DNA of 64,000 bases from a virus: positions 1 to 64,000 of IMG/VR virus record IMGVR_UViG_3300023174_000123, one strand, 5' to 3'. Of the stretch, positions 33,328 to 41,579 are shown one piece after another. Below the pieces are notes generated by a model that worked only from the letters and a program-made list of their open reading frames with translations, ran no database searches and had not been told where the DNA came from. The position numbers and the translations under genes were made by a program. Each line of letters begins with the position of its first letter. Within the stretch, counting starts at the first letter, position 1.

Positions 33328-34452
33328 ATGTCAAAAGTTTACTGTGCAGCTCCTTGGCGAGGCTTGCACATCAACCCACGTGGTGATGTCAAAACCTGTT
33401 GTGCCGGCGATCCCAACATGTTGGGCAATCTCAACGAGCACAACATTGAACAGATCCTGCACGGCCCTGTCATGCAGGAAATACGCCAAACTCTGCGGCA
33501 AGGCCGCATGCACCCTGAATTTTGCCAAAACTGCATACAGGCCGAACGCTATGGCCGCAGTGAACGTGACTGGCACAACCGTCTGAATTCAGGATTTGAT
33601 CCTGACACTGTGTCTGATCAAGATCATCAACCGGTGTTGATAGATGTGCGTTGGAATATCACCTGTAATCTCAGCTGTAACTACTGTGGAGACAAGTGCA
33701 GTAGCAAGTGGGCTGATTTAAAAGGTGTTCCAGTGCGTTCGGGCACCAGACCCTATATCGAACAGGTTTGCGAATACCTGTCACTACATCAACACAGCAT
33801 ACGGCAAGTGGCCCTGGTGGGCGGGGAACCCTTGTTGCTGAAAGAAAATGAATCAGTGTTGGACGTGACTCCAGATTCAGCTTTGGTCAATTTGATAACC
33901 AACCTCAGTGTGGATCTTGACACAAACCGTATTTTCCAACGCCTGGCTCAACGACCGCGTGTGGGATGGAATGTGAGCTTTGACAATGTTGGATCACGAT
34001 TTGAATATGTGCGCCACGGTGGCCGTTGGGATCTTTTAGAAAAAAACATACAGAGAATACGGCAGTGTGTGGGACATGAAATTGGTATCCATGCTGTGTA
34101 TAATGTTTACAATGCCACACGATTAGATGAGTTTGTGACCTGGGCCAAGAGCCAGCAACTTGACATACACTGGCAAAGCCTGTTCCAACCCGAATACCTG
34201 GATCCTCTGCAACTGGGTCCAGGCATACAGAAACTGGCCTTGCAAGAATTACACAGTGTCCTAGCAAGGTCTGACCTGTCATCGGGCGAGCGAGGATTTT
34301 TAGAACAAGCACGTAAAAATCTGGAGCAGGCCAAATCAGATTCCTTGATCCAGCAGTTCAAATCGCACATCGTAGAAATTGAATCAACATATCATCCAGA
34401 TCAACAAGGAAAGTTCGCCCAATTATGGCCGGAACTAAGTACGTTACTATGA
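33328..34452 (+). CDS. Radical SAM protein with N-terminal SPASM-like cysteines
   Basis: 374 residues. CNLSCNYC (about residue 112) is the CxxxCxxC site binding the [4Fe-4S] cluster that cleaves SAM. Ahead of it, CAAPWRGLHINPRGDVKTCC and FCQNC form a SPASM/twitch-like auxiliary cluster domain, which more usually lies at the C-terminus. LVGGEPLL is a GGEP SAM-binding motif. SPASM enzymes often modify peptides, so a phage structural protein or a small peptide is a possible substrate. The weak late-like TATAAGTA (33316-33323) lies 4 bases before the ATG. It overlaps the large terminase gene. Confidence 0.82.
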   Translation: MSKVYCAAPWRGLHINPRGDVKTCCAGDPNMLGNLNEHNIEQILHGPVMQEIRQTLRQGRMHPEFCQNCIQAERYGRSERDWHNRLNSGFDPDTVSDQDHQPVLIDVRWNITCNLSCNYCGDKCSSKWADLKGVPVRSGTRPYIEQVCEYLSLHQHSIRQVALVGGEPLLLKENESVLDVTPDSALVNLITNLSVDLDTNRIFQRLAQRPRVGWNVSFDNVGSRFEYVRHGGRWDLLEKNIQRIRQCVGHEIGIHAVYNVYNATRLDEFVTWAKSQQLDIHWQSLFQPEYLDPLQLGPGIQKLALQELHSVLARSDLSSGERGFLEQARKNLEQAKSDSLIQQFKSHIVEIESTYHPDQQGKFAQLWPELSTLL

Positions 34453-36014
34453 GCAAAGACGCCTCTACTCTAGTTAAATCACCCTATCGCAAGCAGAGTT
34501 GGACCGATCAGCAACTGGCTGAATTCATGGCCTGTGCAGATCCTGACACAGGACCGCAGTATTTCATGGACAACTTTTTCTACATACAGCATCCCACACG
34601 AGGCAAGATGTTGTACCACCCTTTTGACTATCAGAAACGTTTGATAGATACCTACCACAACTTCAGATACAGTATCAGCATGATGCCCAGGCAGACCGGT
34701 AAGTCAACGTCGGCTGCAGGTTACCTCCTATGGATGGCCATGTTCCGTCCAGACTCGACCATCCTGATTGCCGCACACAAGTACACTGGCTCACAGGAGA
34801 TCATGCAACGTATCCGTTATGCCTACGAACTGTGTCCAGACCATATTCGTGCCGGAGTCACCAGTTACAACAAAGGCAACCTGGATTTTGAAAACGGCAG
34901 CCGCATAGTTTCAACTACCACAACAGAAAACACCGGTCGTGGTATGTCCATTACCTTGCTGTATTGTGACGAGTTTGCATTCGTGCGGCCCACCATAGCC
35001 CGAGAGTTCTGGACATCCATAGCACCTACCTTGGCCACTGGTGGTAAGGCCATTATTACGTCGACGCCCAACTCAGATGAAGATCAGTTTGCCTTGCTGT
35101 GGAAAGGTGCCAACAAATGCGAAGATGCCTACGGCAATCCCACTGAATTGGGCATCAACGGATTCAAAGCCTATCGCAGTTACTGGAACGAACACCCAGA
35201 TCGTGATGAAGCCTGGGCCACTGAACAACGGGCACAGCTAGGCGAAGATCGTTTCCGGCGTGAGATGAATTGTGAATTTGTAATAAATGATGAGACCTTG
35301 ATAGCTCCTGCCAAGCTCCTGGATTTACAAGGGCATGAACCTCTCTACAAAACTGGACAGGTACGCTGGTATCAACGACCTAAAAAAGATCGTACCTACG
35401 TGGTAGCACTTGATCCAAGCCTGGGCACCGGTGGCGATCCTGCGGCCATACAGGTATACGAAGCAGAAACCACTGAACAAGTGGCAGAATGGCGGCACAA
35501 CAGGACCACCATACCCGAACAGGTGCGTATCTTGGCCAGCATCTGTGCCCATATCAATGAAACTGTGCAGGATCCTCAACGAGTCTATTACAGCATAGAA
35601 AACAACACCATTGGCGAAGCGGCCTTGATCAGCATAGCTGAGTACGGTGAAGAAAACATACAGGGCTATTTCCTCAGTGAACCCGGCACGGGCGGCAACC
35701 GCAGATATCGCAAAGGATTCAACACCACTAACAAGCCCAAGTTGGCAGCCTGCAACAAGCTCAAATTGTTGATAGAAACAGCCAGAATGAAAATACGTAG
35801 CACGGGCCTGGTCAGCGAGCTCAAAACCTTTGTGGCTTCAGGCATGGGCTATGCGGCCAAACCCGGCGAAACTGACGATCTTGTCATGAGCACAGTGCTG
35901 GCAGTGCGCATGTTACAACTGCTACAAACTTATGACAGCACCATAAACAACCAACTGCGTGACCATGGCGATGATATAAAACCGCCTATGCCCTTCATAG
36001 CAGTACTACGATAA
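34449..36014 (+). CDS. 17: Large terminase subunit gp17-like
   Basis: 521 residues from the ATG at 34449, which forms an ATGA overlap with the radical SAM gene; an in-frame ATG at 34425 would add 8 residues. The ATPase domain has Walker A MMPRQTGKST and Walker B LLYCDEFAF, followed by the coupling motif TSTPN. The RNase H-like nuclease domain starts near YVVALDPSLGTGGDP, with catalytic Asp. Length agrees with the nuclease-plus-ATPase portion of T4 gp17 (610). It packages DNA into the prohead with gp16 and cuts concatemers. Stop lies inside the next late promoter. Confidence 0.94.
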   Translation: MSKDASTLVKSPYRKQSWTDQQLAEFMACADPDTGPQYFMDNFFYIQHPTRGKMLYHPFDYQKRLIDTYHNFRYSISMMPRQTGKSTSAAGYLLWMAMFRPDSTILIAAHKYTGSQEIMQRIRYAYELCPDHIRAGVTSYNKGNLDFENGSRIVSTTTTENTGRGMSITLLYCDEFAFVRPTIAREFWTSIAPTLATGGKAIITSTPNSDEDQFALLWKGANKCEDAYGNPTELGINGFKAYRSYWNEHPDRDEAWATEQRAQLGEDRFRREMNCEFVINDETLIAPAKLLDLQGHEPLYKTGQVRWYQRPKKDRTYVVALDPSLGTGGDPAAIQVYEAETTEQVAEWRHNRTTIPEQVRILASICAHINETVQDPQRVYYSIENNTIGEAALISIAEYGEENIQGYFLSEPGTGGNRRYRKGFNTTNKPKLAACNKLKLLIETARMKIRSTGLVSELKTFVASGMGYAAKPGETDDLVMSTVLAVRMLQLLQTYDSTINNQLRDHGDDIKPPMPFIAVLR

Positions 36015-36017
36015 ATA
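36010..36017 (+). promoter_or_regulatory. Late promoter GATAAATA, leaderless type, overlapping a stop codon
   Basis: It contains the terminase TAA (36012-36014) and ends 7 bases before the ATG at 36025. There is no ribosome site. Confidence 0.6.
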
Positions 36018-36024
36018 CACTACT

Positions 36025-37827
36025 ATGGCAAATATAACACCCGCCCGCAAACTGTTTGATCTTTTGGTCACCAGAGATTTTGATCCAGAAATCCTGGATG
36101 CCGCTGGAAAATCCGCTGCTGATCCTAGCCAAGCGGAAATATTCAGTTTTGACTTCCGTGCTGAATCCGGCAAGGACTATGGCACTGTTGTGATCATGCT
36201 TAGTGATGACGGAGCCCTGGAAGTTTACTGTGCCGACAACGTGGGCAAAACCATGGAAGGTGCCGATAAAACCGACTGGTTCAACTTTTTAGAGCAACTC
36301 AAACATTTTGCCGTGCGCACCAATCGATTAGATTTTGGTGTGAAGAATTTGAATCACCTGCGCTACAGCATGCAAGGACAAGCTGCCATCAAAGAAGGCT
36401 TGTTTGAGTCATGGCAAGGAAAGAAGGACGTCAGCTGGAATGCTGGCGCCAACGAAAGCCGACTCATGATCAAACACAAACGCAACCTGGGTGAAGGCGA
36501 AGCCAGATTCCGTTATGTAGAAAGCCTGTTTATTGAAACAGCCGAAGGAGAACGTTACAAGTTACCTTTCCGCAATCTCACTGCCGGCAAGGCCATGCTG
36601 GAACATGTGCGCAATGGTGGCCGTCCTTATGACCTACGTGGACAACACATTGCTGAAATGGTCACGGAACTCACTGTGCTGAGTCGATTTAGACGTGCCA
36701 ATGCTGGCAAGCTGTTAGAAGGTGACACTGCCCAGCTGGTCGAGCGTGCCAATGTCTACTACGAAAACTTACAAAAAAATCTCAAGAGCTTGACCAACCG
36801 CAGAGGTTACCACACATATTTTGAATCATGGACTCCCTTGGACGTAAAAGAAGAGACTGTGGTCATAGAAGGACTCAAGCACTTGTTTGTCACACAAAGC
36901 ATTGATCAGCGGATCGAAGATGCCTTGCCAGTGATAGCCCGAATACAACAACAGGAAAACGCTATGAAAGAAGCCAACATATTTGAAGCCTGGGCCAATC
37001 AGCTCATGGAAGGAACCTGGCAAACACCAGACACACCCGAAAAGCAAGCCAAGCTGATCGAACTGCTCAGCCAAGACTTGCCAGTGGGTGCGGATGCTAC
37101 CAATGCCACCGAACAGTTGTATGATCTCATTGGTGATGATGAACTGTTTGACCAACTGCAGGAATTGGCCGATCGTGATGCCAATGCCGACGCACGCCAG
37201 ATCGTGTTGAACCGCATGCAGGAATTGGCACATGATCCTGACATCATGAAGGTCATCACCAGCTTGAACATCGATGACAAGTATGCAATGAATCCGCCTG
37301 AGCAGACACCCGCTGATCTTGGCTCAGAAGAAGACAAGGTTGAAGAAATGTTGGGCGGTGATGCCGCAGATGACCTGATCACCGACATCGAAGTGCCTGA
37401 GCAAGGCGAGGAAATGGAAGAAACTGTCAAAGATCCTGCCACACAGACCGAAGATCCACCAGGTGCTGGCCAGCCAGCCTATCCAGAATATGATCAAGAC
37501 TTGAGTAGTATCTTGAAACATGCTGGTGTGCCTGCTCAAGAAAGACCTGCACCAGACTACGAACTAGAAGTGGCCGAAACGGCCAATCCTGGTGTGACCC
37601 CGGCCGACATTGACGGTGTGCCCACAGAGGAACTTGATGAAGCCAGCCGTTGCAACATGACCGAAGCTGGTGAAAGTTGCCCAGTTCATGGACTCAAAGA
37701 GTGTGGCATGTACGAAGCCTCAGCCCTGCAAGGACAGTATGGACACAGCGGCCGCATGAAACCGGTGGCCCAAGATACTGGATTCTTGACCCGCCTCAAA
37801 GAACTAAGCGGCATGATCAAAACCTAG
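36025..37827 (+). CDS. Large conserved virion-associated protein, unknown
   Basis: 600 residues. The N-terminal 300 are globular (FNFLEQLKHFAVRTNRLDFG, SRLMIKHKRNLGEGEARFRY, NGGRPYDLRGQHIAEMVTEL). A helical middle (TNATEQLYDLIGDDELFDQL) leads to an acidic disordered region. Near the C-terminus CNMTEAGESCPVHGLKECGM contains three Cys and a His that may bind zinc. I recall similar proteins in marine T4-like phages without assigned function. Position after gene 17, late leaderless promoter and strong terminator behind it suggest a structural or assembly role. Confidence 0.72.
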   Translation: MANITPARKLFDLLVTRDFDPEILDAAGKSAADPSQAEIFSFDFRAESGKDYGTVVIMLSDDGALEVYCADNVGKTMEGADKTDWFNFLEQLKHFAVRTNRLDFGVKNLNHLRYSMQGQAAIKEGLFESWQGKKDVSWNAGANESRLMIKHKRNLGEGEARFRYVESLFIETAEGERYKLPFRNLTAGKAMLEHVRNGGRPYDLRGQHIAEMVTELTVLSRFRRANAGKLLEGDTAQLVERANVYYENLQKNLKSLTNRRGYHTYFESWTPLDVKEETVVIEGLKHLFVTQSIDQRIEDALPVIARIQQQENAMKEANIFEAWANQLMEGTWQTPDTPEKQAKLIELLSQDLPVGADATNATEQLYDLIGDDELFDQLQELADRDANADARQIVLNRMQELAHDPDIMKVITSLNIDDKYAMNPPEQTPADLGSEEDKVEEMLGGDAADDLITDIEVPEQGEEMEETVKDPATQTEDPPGAGQPAYPEYDQDLSSILKHAGVPAQERPAPDYELEVAETANPGVTPADIDGVPTEELDEASRCNMTEAGESCPVHGLKECGMYEASALQGQYGHSGRMKPVAQDTGFLTRLKELSGMIKT

Positions 37828-37855
37828 CATCTGAACAACCGCGTCATAAATACAC

Positions 37856-37884
37856 TTGACGCTACGAAATAAAGCGTATATACT
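37856..37884 (+). promoter_or_regulatory. Early sigma70-type promoter of gene 32
   Basis: TTGACG (37856-37861), a 17-base spacer, then TATACT (37879-37884). Transcription should start near 37891, giving a leader of about 95 bases. The -10 box lies within the left arm of the terminator hairpin. A late-type CATAAATA (37845-37852) directly upstream may add late transcription. Confidence 0.85.
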
Positions 37885-37906
37885 AACTCAAGTGTATGCG
37901 CTTTTT
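37871..37906 (+). terminator. Terminator overlapping the gene 32 promoter
   Basis: A 14-bp stem with two G-T pairs (37871-37884 with 37891-37904) and a 6-base loop AACTCA ends in TTTTT (37902-37906). It should stop late transcripts from the 36025 gene. A transcript started near 37891 lacks the left arm and so escapes. Confidence 0.8.
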
Positions 37907-37919
37907 ACTTTAGCATCAC

Positions 37920-37979
37920 AGGCAACGTAACATCTAAACATTTAGATAGGCAACACATAGTAAACTTTAGAAAGGCAAC
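37920..37979 (+). promoter_or_regulatory. Gene 32 leader with three AGGCAAC repeats
   Basis: AGGCAAC occurs at 37920-37926, 37948-37954 and 37973-37979, the last serving as ribosome site for the ATG at 37986. Between the first two lies a palindrome ATCTAAA-CA-TTTAGAT (37932-37947). In T4, gp32 represses its own translation by binding its leader. The repeats here are a candidate operator; that is inference. Confidence 0.6.
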
Positions 37980-37985
37980 TCAACT

Positions 37986-38969
37986 ATGGCATCATTAGCA
38001 GAAATTCGCGCAAGACTAGCCGCCAGCGAATCCAAACAAGGCGGAAACTCCACAGGCGGTGACAACTCGATTTACCCACATTGGAACATGGAAGAAGGCC
38101 AAAGTGCCACACTCCGTTTCTTGCCTGATGGTAATTCAAAGAACACATTCTTTTGGCAAGAACGAGCCATGATCCGCTTGCCATTCAATGGCATCAAAGG
38201 CGAAGCAGATTCTAAACAAGTTTATGTCCAAGTGCCATGCATGGAGATGTGGCAAGAGACCTGCCCAGTGCTCACAGAAGTTCGCACCTGGTTCAAGGAC
38301 AAAGCACTAGAAGACATGGGTCGCAAGTATTGGAAAAAACGCAGTTATATTTTTCAAGGCTTTGTGCGTGAGAATCCCTTGGCCGATGACAAGAGCCCCG
38401 AGAATCCAATCCGTAGATTTATCATTGGTCCACAGATCTTCACCATCATCAAAGGCGCACTGATGGATCCAGAACTGGAAGAATTGCCAACAGACTTGTT
38501 GCGTGGCTTGGACTTCCGTATCACCAAGACCAGCAAAGGTGGTTTTGCAGACTACAACAGTAGTAAATGGGCACGCAAAGAAAGCGCACTCACAGAAGCC
38601 GAACAAGCCGCAGTAGACAAGTATGGCCTGTTTGATTTGAGCACATTCTTGCCCAAGAAGCCAAGCGAAGCCGAAGTCAAGGTCATCAAGGAAATGTTTG
38701 AAGCATCAGTGGATGGTCAGACCTATGATACCGAACGTTGGGGTCAATATTTCCGCCCAGCAGGCGTCAATGCTCCAGCTGGTGGATCTGGTGCCGCACA
38801 CGCCGACGAAGATGCTCCAGCACCTGCGGCCCGACCAGCTCCTGCGACATCAAGTAGTTTTGATGAAGACGATGCACCGGCAGTAGCAAGTGCACCAGTA
38901 GAAGCCAAACCTTCGACTCAAAAGGCCGAAGACATCTTGGCCATGATCCGGGCTAGACAAAAGCAGTAA
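37986..38969 (+). CDS. 32: Single-stranded DNA-binding protein gp32-like
   Basis: 327 residues, T4 gp32 301. The N-terminus (MASLAEIRARLAASE) is the basic B domain for cooperative binding. The core has the OB-fold sequences ATLRFLPDG and FFWQERAMIRLPFNG. Only two Cys (CMEMWQETC) remain of the T4 His-Cys3 zinc site, so zinc binding may be altered or lost. A long acidic/Pro/Ala tail ends in a helix (AEDILAMIRARQKQ), the partner-binding A domain. It coats ssDNA in replication and recombination with UvsX/UvsY, encoded next. Early promoter, long leader with repeats. Confidence 0.9.
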   Translation: MASLAEIRARLAASESKQGGNSTGGDNSIYPHWNMEEGQSATLRFLPDGNSKNTFFWQERAMIRLPFNGIKGEADSKQVYVQVPCMEMWQETCPVLTEVRTWFKDKALEDMGRKYWKKRSYIFQGFVRENPLADDKSPENPIRRFIIGPQIFTIIKGALMDPELEELPTDLLRGLDFRITKTSKGGFADYNSSKWARKESALTEAEQAAVDKYGLFDLSTFLPKKPSEAEVKVIKEMFEASVDGQTYDTERWGQYFRPAGVNAPAGGSGAAHADEDAPAPAARPAPATSSSFDEDDAPAVASAPVEAKPSTQKAEDILAMIRARQKQ

Positions 38970-38982
38970 TACATAGTATCAT
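38954..38982 (+). promoter_or_regulatory. Possible weak early promoter before uvsX
   Basis: TAGACA (38954-38959), a 17-base spacer and TATCAT (38977-38982) overlap the end of gene 32. Match is moderate. It would start just before the intergenic hairpin. Confidence 0.4.
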
Positions 38983-38985
38983 ACA

Positions 38986-39009
38986 GCACAGGGGAGAGAT
39001 CCCTTGTGC
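38986..39009 (+). promoter_or_regulatory. Stem-loop between genes 32 and uvsX
   Basis: A 9-bp stem GCACAGGGG/CCCTTGTGC with one G-T pair and a 6-base loop AGAGAT. CTCTTCTT follows, not a clean T run. It could act as a partial terminator or mRNA 3' stabiliser that sets gp32 above UvsX. Confidence 0.55.
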
Positions 39010-39032
39010 CTCTTCTTAACTATAGGTGAATT

Positions 39033-40091
39033 ATGGGTAAACCATTTGATGTAAGTAAATTTCGAAAAGAAATAACAAAAAGTATTGACGGCCTCAGTAT
39101 TGGCTTCAACGATCCCACTGACTGGATCAGCACAGGCAACTACGCACTCAACTACTTGATAAGCGGAGACTTCAACAAAGGCATTCCACTCGGTAAAGTG
39201 ACAGTATTTGCCGGCGAGTCTGGTGCTGGCAAGAGTTATATCTGTAGTGGTAATATTGCTAGGAACGCACAACAGCAAGGTATTTTTGTTGTGTTGATTG
39301 ACAGTGAAAACGCACTAGATGAGGATTGGCTCAAGGCCTTGGGTGTAGACACCAGTGAAAGCAAATTGCTGAAATTAAGCATGGCCATGATCGACGATGT
39401 GGCCAAAACCATCTCAACATTTATGAGTGACTACAAAGCACTACCCGACGGTGAGCGTCCTAAAGTCATGTTTATCATTGACAGCTTGGGCATGCTATTG
39501 ACACCCACTGATGTCAATCAATTTGATGCAGGTGAAATGAAAGGCGACCTGGGTCGCAAGCCTAAGGCATTGACAGCACTTGTGCGTAACTGTGTCAACA
39601 TGTTTGGTAGTTACAACGTAGGCCTGGTATGTACCAATCATACCTATGCGTCACAGGACATGTTTGATCCTGACGACAAAATTTCAGGCGGACAAGGCTT
39701 TATCTATGCGTCAAGTATCGTGGTCGCTATGAAGAAAATGAAACTCAAAGAGGACGAAGATGGCAACAAGATTTCAGAAGTCATGGGCATCCGTGCCGGT
39801 TGTAAAGTAATGAAAACACGCTATGCCAAACCCTTTGAAGGTGTGCAGGTCAAGATTCCGTATGAAACAGGCATGAATCCTTACAGTGGACTTGTGGACT
39901 TGGCTGAAAAGAAAGGCTTGCTAAAAAAGGATGGCAACAGACTCATGTTTGTGACATCGGATGGGGAGATAATCAAACAGTTCCGCAAGGCCTGGGAAAA
40001 CAACGAAGAAGGATGCTTGGACAAGGTCATGGCTGATTTTGCAAATCAGAAGGAAACGGTAAGTACTGAAGAAACAGCCACGGAGGAATAA
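39033..40091 (+). CDS. uvsX: UvsX recombinase (RecA-like)
   Basis: 352 residues, T4 UvsX 391. Walker A GESGAGKSY (61-69), Walker B around VMFIIDSLGMLL, and the RecA-type start LSIGFNDPTDWISTGNYALN identify it. It forms filaments on ssDNA and drives strand exchange and recombination-dependent replication. An acidic tail rich in Glu/Thr follows. AGGTG serves as ribosome site. The next gene starts 3 bases after its stop. Confidence 0.94.
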   Translation: MGKPFDVSKFRKEITKSIDGLSIGFNDPTDWISTGNYALNYLISGDFNKGIPLGKVTVFAGESGAGKSYICSGNIARNAQQQGIFVVLIDSENALDEDWLKALGVDTSESKLLKLSMAMIDDVAKTISTFMSDYKALPDGERPKVMFIIDSLGMLLTPTDVNQFDAGEMKGDLGRKPKALTALVRNCVNMFGSYNVGLVCTNHTYASQDMFDPDDKISGGQGFIYASSIVVAMKKMKLKEDEDGNKISEVMGIRAGCKVMKTRYAKPFEGVQVKIPYETGMNPYSGLVDLAEKKGLLKKDGNRLMFVTSDGEIIKQFRKAWENNEEGCLDKVMADFANQKETVSTEETATEE

Positions 40092-40094
40092 AGG

Positions 40095-40343
40095 ATGTCA
40101 GTAGAATTAAGCCGAGAAATTTGGGACGAACTCAAACGTTATGTAAACCCTCAAGATCGTAACGAAGCTGCAGAAACCTTGATCAATGTCCTGATTGACA
40201 ATGATGTTGATGCCGACGAAATCCGAGAAACATTTAAAGGCGACAGCGAAGTAAAACGTGCCTTGACCAGTTATCTGAAAGATCATGAAGATGAAGAGGA
40301 TAACGAAGAAGAGGATTACGAGGACGAGGACGAGGATTATTGA
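40095..40343 (+). CDS. Small acidic-tailed protein between uvsX and uvsY
   Basis: 82 residues. The N-terminal 60 look helical (LSREIWDELKRYVNPQD, AAETLINVLIDNDVDADEI), followed by a tail of almost only Asp, Glu and Tyr. Such tails mimic DNA or bind ssDNA-binding proteins. Position between recombinase and mediator, with a TGATG overlap into uvsY, suggests a recombination accessory factor. No family recognised. Confidence 0.72.
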   Translation: MSVELSREIWDELKRYVNPQDRNEAAETLINVLIDNDVDADEIRETFKGDSEVKRALTSYLKDHEDEEDNEEEDYEDEDEDY

Positions 40344-40795
40344 TGTGGTATAGTCGTGTGGTCGCTGATCTGGGTGCTATTCCAGACTTTATAGCCTACT
40401 ACGAAAACGAGCTGGAAGATGCCAAACGTGATGTGCGTGTGGGCGGTCTAATTGAAAAAAACATCAAAGAATTGCCCGGTATCACCGAACACAGATTTAA
40501 TCAGCTCCAAGAAATTGAAGCCATACTTAATCACTTGAATATACAGTTGAGAAAGATTCGTAGAAAACACTTTCAAAAATATCTAGAAGGCTATCAACGT
40601 GCCTTGACTTCAAGAGATGCAGAGAAGTATGTGGATGGTGAGGACGAAGTCATCGACTTTGAAACCATTATCAACGAAGTGGCCTTGTTGCGCAATCGTT
40701 GGTTGGGTATCATGAAAGGCCTGGATTCAAAATCATGGATGAGCGGTCATATTGTGCGTCTACGCACAGCCGGCATGGAAGACATACAGGTATGA
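40343..40795 (+). CDS. uvsY: UvsY recombination mediator
   Basis: 150 residues, T4 UvsY 137. It is helical and basic in the middle (LNIQLRKIRRKHFQKYLEGY), as is UvsY, which loads UvsX onto gp32-coated DNA. Start at ATG 40343, which shares a base with the preceding stop; an adjacent TTG at 40340 is less likely. ATGA overlap into a methyltransferase gene, which ties the sugar-gene island to the recombination operon. Confidence 0.82.
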   Translation: MWYSRVVADLGAIPDFIAYYENELEDAKRDVRVGGLIEKNIKELPGITEHRFNQLQEIEAILNHLNIQLRKIRRKHFQKYLEGYQRALTSRDAEKYVDGEDEVIDFETIINEVALLRNRWLGIMKGLDSKSWMSGHIVRLRTAGMEDIQV

Positions 40796-41547
40796 CTTTT
40801 GCCTACCCTGGAGACAGTCATCAACACAGCCTGAAAACACTAAATGTTCTGTACGAGCATGATGACTTCATGGCCAGCATACGCAACGTGATTGATCTTG
40901 GATGCGGTACTGGAGAGGATCTGGTATGGTGGGCAACAAGAACTACTCGAGACGAAATTCCAGAACCTTTGAATATCCAATGCACCGGAGTAGACCTATC
41001 TGCAAAATCTGTATTGCTCAAAAATCATTCCAACATAATCTACGAACAAACTGATTTTGAACAGGAAATCAAACAGTGTCCAGACGGATTTGATGTCTTA
41101 TGGTGCCATGACAGTTTTCAATACGCAAAAAATCCTTTGCAGACTTTGAGTCGGTGGTGGCACCTAGCCAGCGACGGAGCCATGCTATGTATTAGTGTGC
41201 CTATCACTCAAAGAATGCATCGCCGTCAGTTCGACTACTATTTGTCTAGCGGTTGTTATTATCACTATAGCCTGGTCAGTTTGATTTATTTGTTGGCCAC
41301 CACCGGTTGGGATTGTAGATCGGGATTTTTTAAACAAATACCACAAGATCCATGGTTACACGCAGTGGTATACAAAAGCTCACACGAACCCTTAGATCCT
41401 GCAACTGCCACTTGGTACCGTTTGTCCGAACTCAAATTGGTTCCAGAATCTGCAGATGCCAGCATACATGCTCATGGTTATCTCAATCAGCAAGATTTGG
41501 TTTTACCGTGGATAGATCACAGCTTGATGAGCATGGCTATAAGATAA
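40792..41547 (+). CDS. SAM-dependent methyltransferase
   Basis: 251 residues. VIDLGCGTGEDLVWWATR is motif I, CTGVDLSAKSV motif II and FDVLWCHDSFQY motif IV of class I methyltransferases. Closest in style to small-molecule or sugar methyltransferases rather than DNA ones, since no DPPY/NPPY motif is present. It starts in the uvsY stop (ATGA) and is followed by the late-promoted sugar genes, so methylation of a glycan is a reasonable guess. Confidence 0.82.
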   Translation: MTFAYPGDSHQHSLKTLNVLYEHDDFMASIRNVIDLGCGTGEDLVWWATRTTRDEIPEPLNIQCTGVDLSAKSVLLKNHSNIIYEQTDFEQEIKQCPDGFDVLWCHDSFQYAKNPLQTLSRWWHLASDGAMLCISVPITQRMHRRQFDYYLSSGCYYHYSLVSLIYLLATTGWDCRSGFFKQIPQDPWLHAVVYKSSHEPLDPATATWYRLSELKLVPESADASIHAHGYLNQQDLVLPWIDHSLMSMAIR

Positions 41548-41566
41548 ATTCTGGCCATAAACAGCA

Positions 41567-41574
41567 TATAAATA
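41567..41574 (+). promoter_or_regulatory. Late promoter TATAAATA (perfect), leaderless type
   Basis: An exact match to the T4 consensus, ending 5 bases (TCCAC) before the ATG at 41580. No ribosome site. It heads the plus-strand part of the sugar-gene island. Confidence 0.8.
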
Positions 41575-41579
41575 TCCAC

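Noticed and set aside
37845-37852. CATAAATA as an independent late promoter for gene 32
   Set aside because: The motif fits, but transcripts from it would meet the terminator at 37871-37906 directly downstream. I mention it only within the early promoter entry.
41352-41579. Longer N-terminus for the nucleotidyltransferase-cupin gene
   Set aside because: The extension overlaps the methyltransferase gene by nearly 200 bases and is not domain-like. A perfect late promoter lies 5 bases before the ATG at 41580.
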